DNA of 64,000 nt from Pseudomonas berkeleyensis (GTDB lineage Bacteria; Pseudomonadota; Gammaproteobacteria; Pseudomonadales; Pseudomonadaceae). Within the stretch, counting starts at the first letter, position 1. The number at the start of each line of letters is the position of its first letter. The position numbers and the translations under genes were made by a program. The notes beneath the pieces are model-generated. The model had not been told where the DNA came from. It worked only from the letters and a program-made list of their open reading frames with translations, and did not search any database. The stretch covers positions 2,794,001 to 2,858,000 of the forward strand of contig NZ_CP059139.1 of assembly GCF_014109765.1 (NCBI RefSeq), read 5' to 3'. This document shows, piece by piece, positions 7,918 through 16,962 of the stretch.

Positions 7918-10900
7918 ACGATGACCTGAACGGTATTCTCCTCGATCTGCAGCGTGGTATTGCCGAACTGGTAAACCTGATAGCGGATACCGTCGATGAT
8001 CTGGCTGTTCTGAAAGACTGCGCCACTGACCTGCACGATGTCGTTGGCCTCACCGGTGATCTGCAGGGTGTTGCCGCTGTCGGTCAGTGCGTCCACCTGG
8101 GCGGCGGTGAGCGTGATGGTACTGCCGGCATCGCCAACGCCCAGGTCGATACGCTCGATGTTGGTGATGGCTCCGAGCGCAAAGCTGTTGAAGTTGATGT
8201 CGATGCCACCGGTGAACAGCAAGGTGTCGAAACCGCTGCCGCCGTCGATGCTGACGAAGTTGGTGGCAGTGATCTGAATCGTGTCGTTACCGGAGCCGGC
8301 CTCCACCCGATCACCCGAGCCGACGTTGAGGATCAGGTCGTTGCCTGCGCCGGCAATGATCCGCTCGGCGCTGGTAGCAGTGCCGGAGAGAATGTCATCC
8401 AGTGCCGACCCGGTTACGGTGATCGCGCCGATGGTCAAGCCAAGCAGGCCAAGTGGATCGAGGTCGACCAGATAACTCGCGCTTTGCTTACCTTGCGATG
8501 TGGAGGTGATGCGCAACTGCAGATCCGGCCCCAGGTTGAGCAGGCCAGTGACGCTCAGGCCCAGTTGGCTCAACACACTGGGGCTGAGCAGGTTGAGCGA
8601 GAACTGGCCACTGGCATTGGCGATGATCGGTGACAGGGTGACGTTGAGGGCAGGGGAGATTACCTCGATGATCAGGCTGGCATTGGCGGCCGTGGTACCT
8701 GTCACGCCGAGCTTGGGCGACAGCGGGTTGAGGCTGGCATCCACTGCGAAATTGCCAACCGTTACCGGTTGCAGATTGGTACCCACCCCCAGGCCTATCT
8801 GCGCGATGTTGCTCGGGTTGCCCGCCTGATCGCGAGCGGAGACGCCTATCTGCGCACTGATCAACTGATCCCAGGTCAGGCCAATGTTGAGACCGGTCAG
8901 CAGGTTCAGCGAGGCGATGCCAGCGTTATTGGCAGTCACCGTCTGCGTTGCGGTCACGCCTCCGACATTGACGGTGATCGTCAGGGCAACGCCAGGGTCG
9001 GCGGAAATGGTCAACAGGCTGCCAACCAGCGACAGCACGGGAGTCGCCGGTGCAATGGTGTCGATGACGAAGTTCACTGGTGCTCCGTCCGCACCATTGT
9101 TCACATGGGCCGTGACCGTGGCGGCGCCTTGCGGATAAGCCCCATTGCCGCCCGAAGGCGTGAGCGTGGCGGAGAAACTGCCAGCCAATACTTCGGCGGC
9201 GGTGACCACGTGCGTCTGGGTGAAGGTGAAGCCCCCTTGGCCGCGGAACGTGAGCGTTACGCTATCGCCCACGCGCATGCCGGGTTGCAGGCCGACCTGC
9301 ACCTGGATGCCATCGGCAATCTCGGCAGCGTTGATGTAGGTGTCAGCGGCTTCGGCTACGACGATGGCTGGCGGCGCCAGATTGGGCGCCTGAACCAGGG
9401 CTGCCGTGCTGGTATTACCGGCGGCATCGGTGGCAGTGATCTGTACACTCTGGCCAGCGATCAGCGCAGGTGACAGCGGTACGGTGAAGGCGCCGTTGCT
9501 ACCGACCGTGACCACGATGGGAGTGCCGCTGCCGCCTATCAGAATCGATACCTGACTGTTGGCCTCGGCGATACCGGTCAACAGTGTGCCGTTGGCGGAT
9601 ATCAGCCCTGTTGGTGTCAAGGGGGCCTGGGCATCCACCACCACGTTGCCAGCGGTGCTGACGTTTCCGGAAGCATCAGTGGCAGTGACGGAGACAAGGC
9701 TGCCGTGCGTGAGTGGAACGACCGGGGAAAAGCTCCAGTTGCCGTTGACGTCGGCCGTGAGGTCGGCAATGACCTGATTGCTCTGATCGCGGATGATGAC
9801 CCTGCTACCCACCTCGGCCGTGCCGCTGATAACGCTCCCGTTGCTTGGGTTGATGATCGGGACATTGGGTGCCACGGCATCCACCGTCACACTGGCGGAG
9901 GCACCGATATTGCCGACGCCATCCTGAGCCTTGATGTCCACCTTCACGCCATCGGCCAGGCGCGGGGAGGGCGAGAAAGTCCAATTGCCGCCGCCATCGG
10001 TCGGGACAGCGCCGATCTGCATACCCCCAACCAGCAGGATGACCGTGCTACCGATTTCAGCAGTGCCTGACAGGGTAATCCCGTTGCTTGGGTTAACCAC
10101 CGGTGCTGGTGGTGGTGTGGCATCCACCACGGTCGAGGCCGCCGGGCCGATATTGCCGCTAGCGTCCCGCGCCACGACCTCGACGGTGCTGCCTCCTGAC
10201 AACGGTGGACTGGCGGTAAAGCTCCAGTTGCCGGAGCCATTGGCCTGCGCGGTACCGACCTGAACACCGCCTACGCTGATGATGACCGTGCTGTTGGCTT
10301 CGGCCGTGCCGCCGAGAAGGGTGCCGTTGGTTGCCTGTATGGTAGGCAGGGCCGGTGCGATGGCATCGACCACGACCACGGTGAAGTTGCTGGTATTGCC
10401 CAGGCTGTCCCGCGCTTCGACAACCAGTGGCGTACCGTTGCTCTGGGCCGGAATGGTGATCGTCCATTTGCCATCGGTGCCTACCGTGGCGCTACCCAGG
10501 ATCGTGGCGCCAAGCCTGACCACTACCGTGGAGCCTATTTCGCCCGTCCCGATGACCGTCGTGGCATTGGCCGCTTCTGCCACTGGAATGGCCGGCGGCA
10601 TTGCATCTATCACCAGGGTGGCAGGGGAACTGCGGTTGTTGGAGGCATCGATCACCACCGCCGTGACCTGCACACCATTACCTAACGGCGTGGTAGGTAT
10701 GTGACTCCAGGCGCCCATGCCATTAACGGACACGAGAACGCTCTGTCCGTTTATGGTCAGCTCGACCGTGGTATTGGCCTCTGCAGTGCCAGTGATGATG
10801 TTGCCCCGACTGGGGTTGATCACGGGGGGATCAGGCAGATCGGCATCCACCGTGGCCGTGCCGGGCAACACACTGATATTGCCCGCCGCATCCGTGGCCC

Positions 10901-13900
10901 AGGCCTCGATGAGTGCATTGTCGGCCAGTGGCCCGATGTTGCTCAGATGCCAATAACCATTGGCATCCACCGTGATGGTTCCGGGCAGAGGAACGCCATC
11001 GACGGACAGAGTGATGGTGCTGTAGGCCTCAGCAGTGCCATTGATGGAAGTACCGCTGCTCGGCAGGACGACCGGGCTCGGTGGTGGCACCGCATCGACG
11101 ACCGTGCTGGTGGGCTGGCTGGTATTGCCGACAGCATCCGATGCGACCGCAGTGATGGTGGTGCCGTCAGGCAATGCGGGGCTGGGTGTATAGCTCCAGT
11201 CGCCATTGCCGTTGACGCTGATCGGGCCTGCCGTAGCACCCGTGCTGAAGGTCAGACTGATGGAACTGTTGGGCTCAGCACGGCCGATGATCTCGGTGCC
11301 GTTGCTGGGGTTGATGGTCGGTGGTGCCGGAGGCTGGCTGTCGACCGTGGTGGTCGCAGGCGCACTGGTGTTGCCGGTGGCATCTTGCGCGGTAACGCTG
11401 ACCTGAGCGTTGTTTGCCAGGGCTGTCGCTGGGGTGTAGTTCCAGTTGCCAGCGCTGTCTGCGGTGACCGTCGCCAGTACAACGCCACCGCTGCTGATGG
11501 TGACGCTGGCAAAGGCTTCGGTGACGCCTGTGAGCGTCTCGCCATTGGTGGGTTCGATGGATACGTTCGGTGCCTGGTTGTCGGTGGTACCGGTTGCCGG
11601 GCTACTGGTATTACCGGCAGCATCGGTAGCCACCACGCTGACAGCGCTGTTGTTGGCCAGGGCTGGAGTGGGGGTGTAGATCCAGCGTCCATCCGGGCCA
11701 GCAATGACGGTGTCGATCAAGCTGCCGCCCACGGAAATGGCAACACTGGCACCCGCTTCGGTAAGCCCGGTCAGGACGCTGCCATCGCTGAGCTCCAGCG
11801 TGACCGAGGGCGGCGTAGTATCGATGAGCGGATTGACTGGCGTGCTGAGATTACCTGCTTCATCCCGGGCCACGATGGTGATCTGCGTGCCTTCGGCCAG
11901 AGGTGGATTCGGCGTGTAAGACCAAGCGCCGCCAGGGCCGGGCGTGATCAGGATGGGTACACCGTTGCCGATGGTGATGAGGATCACCGTGTTGGCATCG
12001 GTGGTGCCCTCCAGCAGGGTTCCGTTGCTGGGGTCGACACTCGGCGGTGCAGGCGGCAGGGCATCGATGGTCACCGCCACTGGCCCGGCCAGATTACCTG
12101 CCTCGTCGCGAGCGGAAACGCTGATCTGCGCACCGTCGGCGAACGGCGGGTTAGGCGAGTAGCTCCAGTTGCCGTTGGCATCGACTGGCACCTCCACCAC
12201 ACTGCCGTTGGGCAGGGTCAGCAATATCGTGCTGTCGGCGTCCGCCGTACCGGCGAGGGTGGTCGCATTGCTGGCCGTGATGCCGGGCAAGGTTGGTGCC
12301 ACGCTGTCGGTGGTGGTGCTGACTGGTTGGCTGATATTGCCCGCCGCATCGATTGCCACGGCACGGACCACCGTGCCGTTGGGTAGCGCCGACGGCGTGA
12401 CGGTAAAAAACCAGTTGCCGAACGCATCGGTGATCGCATTGCCGATCAGATTGCTGTTGCCATCGACGAGTCGCACCGTGCTGTTCGGCTCGGCGGTACC
12501 GCTGAGCGTGGTTCCGGTACTGGGATCGATGGTCGGTGCCGAGGGTGCGATGCTGTCGACTGTAGTCGTGGCTGCCGGGCCCAGGTTGCCGGCCGCATCG
12601 GTGGCGGTGGCGCTGATCAGGGTGCCGTTGGGCAACGCCGGATTCAGGGTGAAAGCCCAGTTACCGCTGCCATCGACGACCGTGGTGCCGATTACGGTGC
12701 CACTGGCATTGGTCAGGTTGATGGTGGCGCCAATCTCGCCGGTACCGCGAACTTCGCTGCCATTACTGGGCGAAATCTGCGGGGCTGCCGGTGGTTGAGC
12801 ATCGATGGTGGTGCTGCCACTGGTACTGGTGTTGCCGACTGCATCTCGGGCTACCGCGCTGACCTGGGTACCATTCGCCAGAGGCGGTTGCGGCGCATAC
12901 GACCATCTGCCGTTGGCATCGGTGTTGACGATGGCCAACTGGCCGCCTGGTACGGTACTCAGGATCACCTGCGTGCCGGCTTCGGCGGTTCCACTCAGCA
13001 GAGTACCATTACTGACTGCGACCACCGGAGCAGCAGGAGGCGCCGCATCGATCACGGCAGTGCTCGGTGTACTGGTGTTCCCACTGGCGTCGCGCACCGT
13101 GACGCTGACAGTAGCGCCATCGGCAATCGGCAGACCAGGGCCGGCGTTATAGACCCACTTGCCGTCAGAACCTGCAGTCACCTGCGCATTAATACCCGGT
13201 CCAGTGATCAGCACGGTGCTGTTGGCTTCGGCGGTTCCACTCAGTTGCGAGCCGTTACTGGCATCGATCTGCGCTGGCGGAGGCGGCACAGCGTCCACCA
13301 CTATCTGGATCGGAGCGCTGAGGTTACCGCTGCCGTCTCGCGCCACGGCAATCACATGCGTGCCATCAGCGAGAGCGGGGGTAGGGGTGTAAGACCAATT
13401 GCCGCCACTGTCCACGGTGACGATCGCGATGGGATTACCGTTGCCATCGGTGAGGATCACGCTTTCGCCAAAGACGGCAGTGCCTGCAAGGGTGTTGCCA
13501 TTGCTTGGGTCGAGGGTCGGTCGGTCTGGCAGGGTACTGTCCGTGGTGACGTTGGCCGAGGGGCCGCTGACATTACCTGCGGCGTCTGTGGCGGTGGCGT
13601 TGATCACCGTGCCATTGGCCAATGGCGGAACGACTGTCACGCTCCAGTTGCCGTTGCTGTCGGCAACTGCGGAGAGCGGGGTGCCTCCGGTATTGATTGT
13701 CACCATGCTGCCAGGCTCGGCAGTACCGGATATTTCGTCACCATTACTGGGCTGGATAACCGGCGGCGGCGGCGGGGTAAGGTCGACAGTGGCGCTCACC
13801 GGTGCACTGGCATTGCCTGCCGGATCCCGCACCACCACGGAAACCTGGGTGCCATCAGCCAAGGCTGGGGAGGGCGTGATACTCCAGTTACCGTTGACGT

Positions 13901-16028
13901 CGGCCGTCACCTGGCCGATAGGAGCACCACCCGGGCCGGTGATGGTCACGCTGCTGCCAGGCTCGGCCGTACCGGTGAATACAGTGCCGTTGCTGGGCTC
14001 GACCGTGGCGGCAGCAGGTGCCGTGGTGTCGACGCGTACCGTGGTCGACGGGCTGGTGTTGCCCGCCGGGTCACGCGCGGTCACGGTCACTTCGGTGCCT
14101 TCGGCAAGTGGCGGGCTCGCGGTAAAACTCCAGGCACCGCTCGGGCCGACATTCAATTCGCCCAGCCCCCGCCCATTGTCATCCACCAGGCGCACGACAC
14201 TGCCGGGCTCGGCAGTACCGCTGATGCTGGTGGCGGCGATCGACGCAACGGTCGGCGCGGCAGGCGGTTGTGCATCGACTGTCGTGGTGAGCGGGGCGCT
14301 GACGTTGCCAGCGGCATCCCGTGCCGTAATTGACAGTTGCGCCCCATCAGGCTGGGCGGGAGAGAGGAGAAGATTCCAGTTACCTTGCGAATCGACCACC
14401 ACCACACCCAGAGAACTCCCCCCCACAGATACCTGAACGCTGCTGCCAGGCTCTGCGGTTCCGCTCAACTGGGTCGCAGTGTGATTGATCACGCTGACGC
14501 TGGGCGGAGTGACATCCAGGGTTAGATTGGCGGGAGCGCTCTGTGCGCCCTGATCGATTGCCACGACCTTGATCGGCGTATCGGCAGACAAACCCGTGGG
14601 CGTCGTCGACCACCTGCCGTCCATGCCGATCTGGACAGCCGGCGCGACCAACACGCCATTGGCATTGCGTATCTCGATCGTGGCTCCGGGCAATCCCGTG
14701 CCACTGATTTCAGTGCCGTTGGCAACGATAACAACGGGCGGGTTGGGAATGTTACTGGTCACATCGACGGAAACGGCTGTGCTGCTGTTACCTGCCTGGT
14801 CACGAGCCGTGGCGGTAATGGTGGTGCCATCGGGAATCGGAGAGTTTGGTGTATAGGACCAGTTTCCATTCGCGTCCACGGGAACGGTAACTGCAGAGTT
14901 GCCGACGACCACGATGACCACGGAAGCGCCGACCTCGGCAGTACCCGTGACGACATTGCCGTTGCTCGCATCGAGTACGGGAGGCGGTGGCGGGGTAGTA
15001 TCCGGTGCGATCAGGGAGACACTGGGGCTGGTGTTGCCGGCCGGATCCCTGGCCACCACGGTGATGGTCTCACCATTGCTCAGCGGTGGATTGAGCGGAA
15101 TCACGAACTGCCCACTGGGGCCCACGACTACCGAAGCATCGGGCTGACCGTCACCATTGATATCGATGCTGACCGTGCTGCCGGGTTCAGCACGACCACT
15201 GACCTGGGAACCGTCGGTGGACACCTGCAGGTTGCTGGGACGCAAAGGCGCGATATCGTCAGGAGCGGAGAGGGTTGTCGGGCTGCTCAGGGTTCCGTTC
15301 GACAGGCGCACACGCAACTGCAAATGTTCTCCGTTGTTCAACGGCTGCAGAACGTTGATGGTGAACTGGCCGTTCACATCCACGAGCGCGGTGTAATCGG
15401 GGACTCCGTCGCCGTCTATATCCAGCTCTACAGTACTGCCCGGTTCGGCACGGCCGGTGATGGTTCGGCCATCACTGCTCAGGCTCACATTGCTCGGTGG
15501 TGTAGCTGAGCCAGGTTGCGTTGGCGGGTTGCCACTGCCGTTATCTCCGCTGCCACCGCCACCTCCACTACTGGCAGCTGCAGCGCCTCCGGCAACAGCC
15601 AGGCCACCCGCCACCAACATGCCAGTGGTGCCGAGACCACCTCCCGCTGCAGCACCGGCGGCCGTCAGAGACTCGAAGCCGGCTGCGACTTCTTCCGAGG
15701 CGTAGCTGGCGGCCATGAACCCTTCTGGCGAGACCGGGCCAAGTTCGACCAACAGCAGTTCATCCTCGGCATTGACCAGATAGAGCCGGCTGGGTGGTTG
15801 ACCTTCGACATAGAAGTTGCTGATTCGAAGCGTCTCGCCATCCGTCATGCGAATCACCAGATCACTGCCATCACGGGAGTAACTGGCTATGGCGTCGGGG
15901 GATAGATCCAGAGCGACATTACTGCTTTCACTGAGAGAGAGGGTGCCACCCAAGGTGCGTTCAGTGCTGAGGGATACAGGTTGAGCGAGCGAAGAAACCT
16001 TTGCTGAAATCGTCATGGGCAGTGACAT
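7914..16028 (-). CDS. Giant Ig-repeat RTX adhesin, BapA/LapA-like (2704 aa)
   Basis: Residues 1-105 form a BapA-prefix-like domain (SRDGSDLVIRMTDGETLRIS). A Gly/Ala-rich linker with a TAAG motif at residues 122-125 and a hydrophobic stretch near 131-150 follow. About 25 Ig-like repeats (Big_6 type, about 81 residues) fill residues 177-2215, each with SGTAEPGS-, DGNWSYTP- and DAAGNTS-like motifs. A non-repeat beta-rich segment precedes RTX-like calcium loops at about 2538-2605 (GAGNDLIL, GSGNDTIQI, GGSGFDTLLF) and a C-terminal type I secretion signal. Cysteines appear to be absent. Expected role: surface attachment and biofilm. The next Met (residue 5) is an alternative start, since AGGG abuts the first ATG. 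First gene of a four-gene export operon. Confidence 0.95.
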   Translation of the reverse strand: MSLPMTISAKVSSLAQPVSLSTERTLGGTLSLSESSNVALDLSPDAIASYSRDGSDLVIRMTDGETLRISNFYVEGQPPSRLYLVNAEDELLLVELGPVSPEGFMAASYASEEVAAGFESLTAAGAAAGGGLGTTGMLVAGGLAVAGGAAAASSGGGGGSGDNGSGNPPTQPGSATPPSNVSLSSDGRTITGRAEPGSTVELDIDGDGVPDYTALVDVNGQFTINVLQPLNNGEHLQLRVRLSNGTLSSPTTLSAPDDIAPLRPSNLQVSTDGSQVSGRAEPGSTVSIDINGDGQPDASVVVGPSGQFVIPLNPPLSNGETITVVARDPAGNTSPSVSLIAPDTTPPPPPVLDASNGNVVTGTAEVGASVVIVVVGNSAVTVPVDANGNWSYTPNSPIPDGTTITATARDQAGNSSTAVSVDVTSNIPNPPVVIVANGTEISGTGLPGATIEIRNANGVLVAPAVQIGMDGRWSTTPTGLSADTPIKVVAIDQGAQSAPANLTLDVTPPSVSVINHTATQLSGTAEPGSSVQVSVGGSSLGVVVVDSQGNWNLLLSPAQPDGAQLSITARDAAGNVSAPLTTTVDAQPPAAPTVASIAATSISGTAEPGSVVRLVDDNGRGLGELNVGPSGAWSFTASPPLAEGTEVTVTARDPAGNTSPSTTVRVDTTAPAAATVEPSNGTVFTGTAEPGSSVTITGPGGAPIGQVTADVNGNWSITPSPALADGTQVSVVVRDPAGNASAPVSATVDLTPPPPPVIQPSNGDEISGTAEPGSMVTINTGGTPLSAVADSNGNWSVTVVPPLANGTVINATATDAAGNVSGPSANVTTDSTLPDRPTLDPSNGNTLAGTAVFGESVILTDGNGNPIAIVTVDSGGNWSYTPTPALADGTHVIAVARDGSGNLSAPIQIVVDAVPPPPAQIDASNGSQLSGTAEANSTVLITGPGINAQVTAGSDGKWVYNAGPGLPIADGATVSVTVRDASGNTSTPSTAVIDAAPPAAPVVAVSNGTLLSGTAEAGTQVILSTVPGGQLAIVNTDANGRWSYAPQPPLANGTQVSAVARDAVGNTSTSGSTTIDAQPPAAPQISPSNGSEVRGTGEIGATINLTNASGTVIGTTVVDGSGNWAFTLNPALPNGTLISATATDAAGNLGPAATTTVDSIAPSAPTIDPSTGTTLSGTAEPNSTVRLVDGNSNLIGNAITDAFGNWFFTVTPSALPNGTVVRAVAIDAAGNISQPVSTTTDSVAPTLPGITASNATTLAGTADADSTILLTLPNGSVVEVPVDANGNWSYSPNPPFADGAQISVSARDEAGNLAGPVAVTIDALPPAPPSVDPSNGTLLEGTTDANTVILITIGNGVPILITPGPGGAWSYTPNPPLAEGTQITIVARDEAGNLSTPVNPLIDTTPPSVTLELSDGSVLTGLTEAGASVAISVGGSLIDTVIAGPDGRWIYTPTPALANNSAVSVVATDAAGNTSSPATGTTDNQAPNVSIEPTNGETLTGVTEAFASVTISSGGVVLATVTADSAGNWNYTPATALANNAQVSVTAQDATGNTSAPATTTVDSQPPAPPTINPSNGTEIIGRAEPNSSISLTFSTGATAGPISVNGNGDWSYTPSPALPDGTTITAVASDAVGNTSQPTSTVVDAVPPPSPVVLPSSGTSINGTAEAYSTITLSVDGVPLPGTITVDANGYWHLSNIGPLADNALIEAWATDAAGNISVLPGTATVDADLPDPPVINPSRGNIITGTAEANTTVELTINGQSVLVSVNGMGAWSHIPTTPLGNGVQVTAVVIDASNNRSSPATLVIDAMPPAIPVAEAANATTVIGTGEIGSTVVVRLGATILGSATVGTDGKWTITIPAQSNGTPLVVEARDSLGNTSNFTVVVVDAIAPALPTIQATNGTLLGGTAEANSTVIISVGGVQVGTAQANGSGNWSFTASPPLSGGSTVEVVARDASGNIGPAASTVVDATPPPAPVVNPSNGITLSGTAEIGSTVILLVGGMQIGAVPTDGGGNWTFSPSPRLADGVKVDIKAQDGVGNIGASASVTVDAVAPNVPIINPSNGSVISGTAEVGSRVIIRDQSNQVIADLTADVNGNWSFSPVVPLTHGSLVSVTATDASGNVSTAGNVVVDAQAPLTPTGLISANGTLLTGIAEANSQVSILIGGSGTPIVVTVGSNGAFTVPLSPALIAGQSVQITATDAAGNTSTAALVQAPNLAPPAIVVAEAADTYINAAEIADGIQVQVGLQPGMRVGDSVTLTFRGQGGFTFTQTHVVTAAEVLAGSFSATLTPSGGNGAYPQGAATVTAHVNNGADGAPVNFVIDTIAPATPVLSLVGSLLTISADPGVALTITVNVGGVTATQTVTANNAGIASLNLLTGLNIGLTWDQLISAQIGVSARDQAGNPSNIAQIGLGVGTNLQPVTVGNFAVDASLNPLSPKLGVTGTTAANASLIIEVISPALNVTLSPIIANASGQFSLNLLSPSVLSQLGLSVTGLLNLGPDLQLRITSTSQGKQSASYLVDLDPLGLLGLTIGAITVTGSALDDILSGTATSAERIIAGAGNDLILNVGSGDRVEAGSGNDTIQITATNFVSIDGGSGFDTLLFTGGIDINFNSFALGAITNIERIDLGVGDAGSTITLTAAQVDALTDSGNTLQITGEANDIVQVSGAVFQNSQIIDGIRYQVYQFGNTTLQIEENTVQVIV
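9376..15500 (-). repeat. About 25 tandem Ig-like (Big_6) coding repeats in the adhesin
   Basis: I counted 25 consecutive units of roughly 79-84 residues (about 243 bp) by their linker pattern (DxxPPxxP at unit joins) and their TGTAEPGS, NGNWSYTP and ARDAAGNTS blocks. The units are clearly diverged from each other, so this is an old array of protein repeats rather than recently copied DNA. Units 1 and 2 differ from the rest by carrying DxDGDGxxD-type loops. Confidence 0.85.
15654..15665 (-). other. Possible LapG-type cleavage motif TAAG (adhesin residues 122-125)
   Basis: These bases encode Thr-Ala-Ala-Gly after the N-terminal domain of the adhesin. In P. fluorescens LapA, the periplasmic protease LapG cuts between the two alanines of a TAAG motif at a similar distance from the N-terminus. 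No lapD or lapG gene is present in this window, so the functional assignment is inference. The motif lies in an Ala/Gly-rich linker where chance occurrence is possible. Confidence 0.5.
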
Positions 16029-16962
16029 CCCTATCCGTTTTACAGAAGGGCCCTGGCATTACTTCCGCTGTCATGAACCCATGACGAAACATATAGCAGG
16101 ACTTCAGAAATTTTCATGGAAGTAGCCTGCAGACAATGTGTCTCAGATTTTTGCAGCCTCGATACTCATGAAATACTGATACCGACGTCCTTTTTGAGGA
16201 ATGCCGCTTCAACTGGGGATTCCTGACATTTCGCTCAGAAATCGGGAGCCTGATCGAACAGAAATCATAAATTCTTTTTAGTGATATGAATTCCCTTCTT
16301 ATATTCCAAAAAATTATCAATGACCGACAAGGGGCAGTGCTGCTCGTGAGCGATAGCATTCTTGGCTCCTGGAGTATTCACAGATAGCCCAAGAATACGA
16401 AGCAGGTGTGAGTCCAGATCAGCCTGCCTGTGGGTGGCGGCCTGCATGGATTTGGCATCATTTTTAGGTAAGAACACCGCGCGACCATGTTCGTAGGGAC
16501 ATGGCAGATTGCACCAGAGGAAGCCCGCTCTAATAAGCGCGCATGGCGTCTATGAACATCAGAAATACTCGGTTGATCACAGATGGCGAATCCGGATCTC
16601 ACGCCAATCCAGTCAGGCCTTAACCAGATAGTGAGCCCTGGATTCATCTATTTCATCGAGACTCGCAAATCGTGCCGTACGTACAAGAACAGTCTCAGAA
16701 GCGCAAAATTTCGGATAGACCAAGGAAAGCCTGGGCCGAATCGTGAGCAGAGGCCATCACAGTAAGTACATGAGTATTCGCATAATGTATATTATGTTAA
16801 ATTACACATATGAACTCACAGGCCGTATGACCTACTCGACGTCCAGTGCCGCTTCTCGTGCAAGCATCTCGATGCGCGCCCTCGTCCATATCAGGCACGG
16901 AACGAGCCCCGTCTCTCGGGAAATCTCCGTGCCTGATGGATGAACACTGAGCTAGGCCGCAA
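16029..16962. other. 934-bp region without a confident gene, lower GC, with degraded-looking coding texture
   Basis: Upstream of the adhesin start. Bases 16029-16260 probably hold its promoter and leader, but no clear -35/-10 pair was recognised. On the minus strand a frame from about 16535 to 16265, bounded upstream by TAG, reads like protein (for example PYEHGRAVFLPKNDAKSMQ, then HRQADLDSHLLRILGLSVN). It lacks an ATG with a ribosome site at its head and runs into unrelated text, so it may be a remnant. An overlapping minus frame (16378-16647) is equally unassigned. A 12-bp inverted repeat sits at 16890-16936. Confidence 0.5.
16890..16936. repeat. Perfect 12-bp inverted repeat with structured loop
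   Basis: ATCAGGCACGGA at 16890-16901 is exactly complementary to TCCGTGCCTGAT at 16925-16936. The 23-base loop contains a second possible stem (CCCG 16908-16911 with CGGG 16917-16920). It lies 27 bp beyond the 3' end of the GNAT-Rnk gene. No T-run follows on either strand, so a terminator is only one option; a small RNA or a palindromic repeat element are others. Confidence 0.55.

Noticed and set aside
10701..12386. 561-codon plus-strand frame, and another at 12795-14333
   Set aside because: Both are antisense to the adhesin repeats. They echo the repeat periodicity and have no domain or ribosome site.
9376..15500. Possible CRISPR-like periodic array
   Set aside because: The period is about 243 bp, in frame, and encodes Ig-like domains. 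There are no short identical repeats with unique spacers.
16743..16943. 66-codon plus-strand frame
   Set aside because: Its second half runs through the 12-bp inverted repeat, and its composition is Ser/Arg-rich chance text. No ribosome site was seen.
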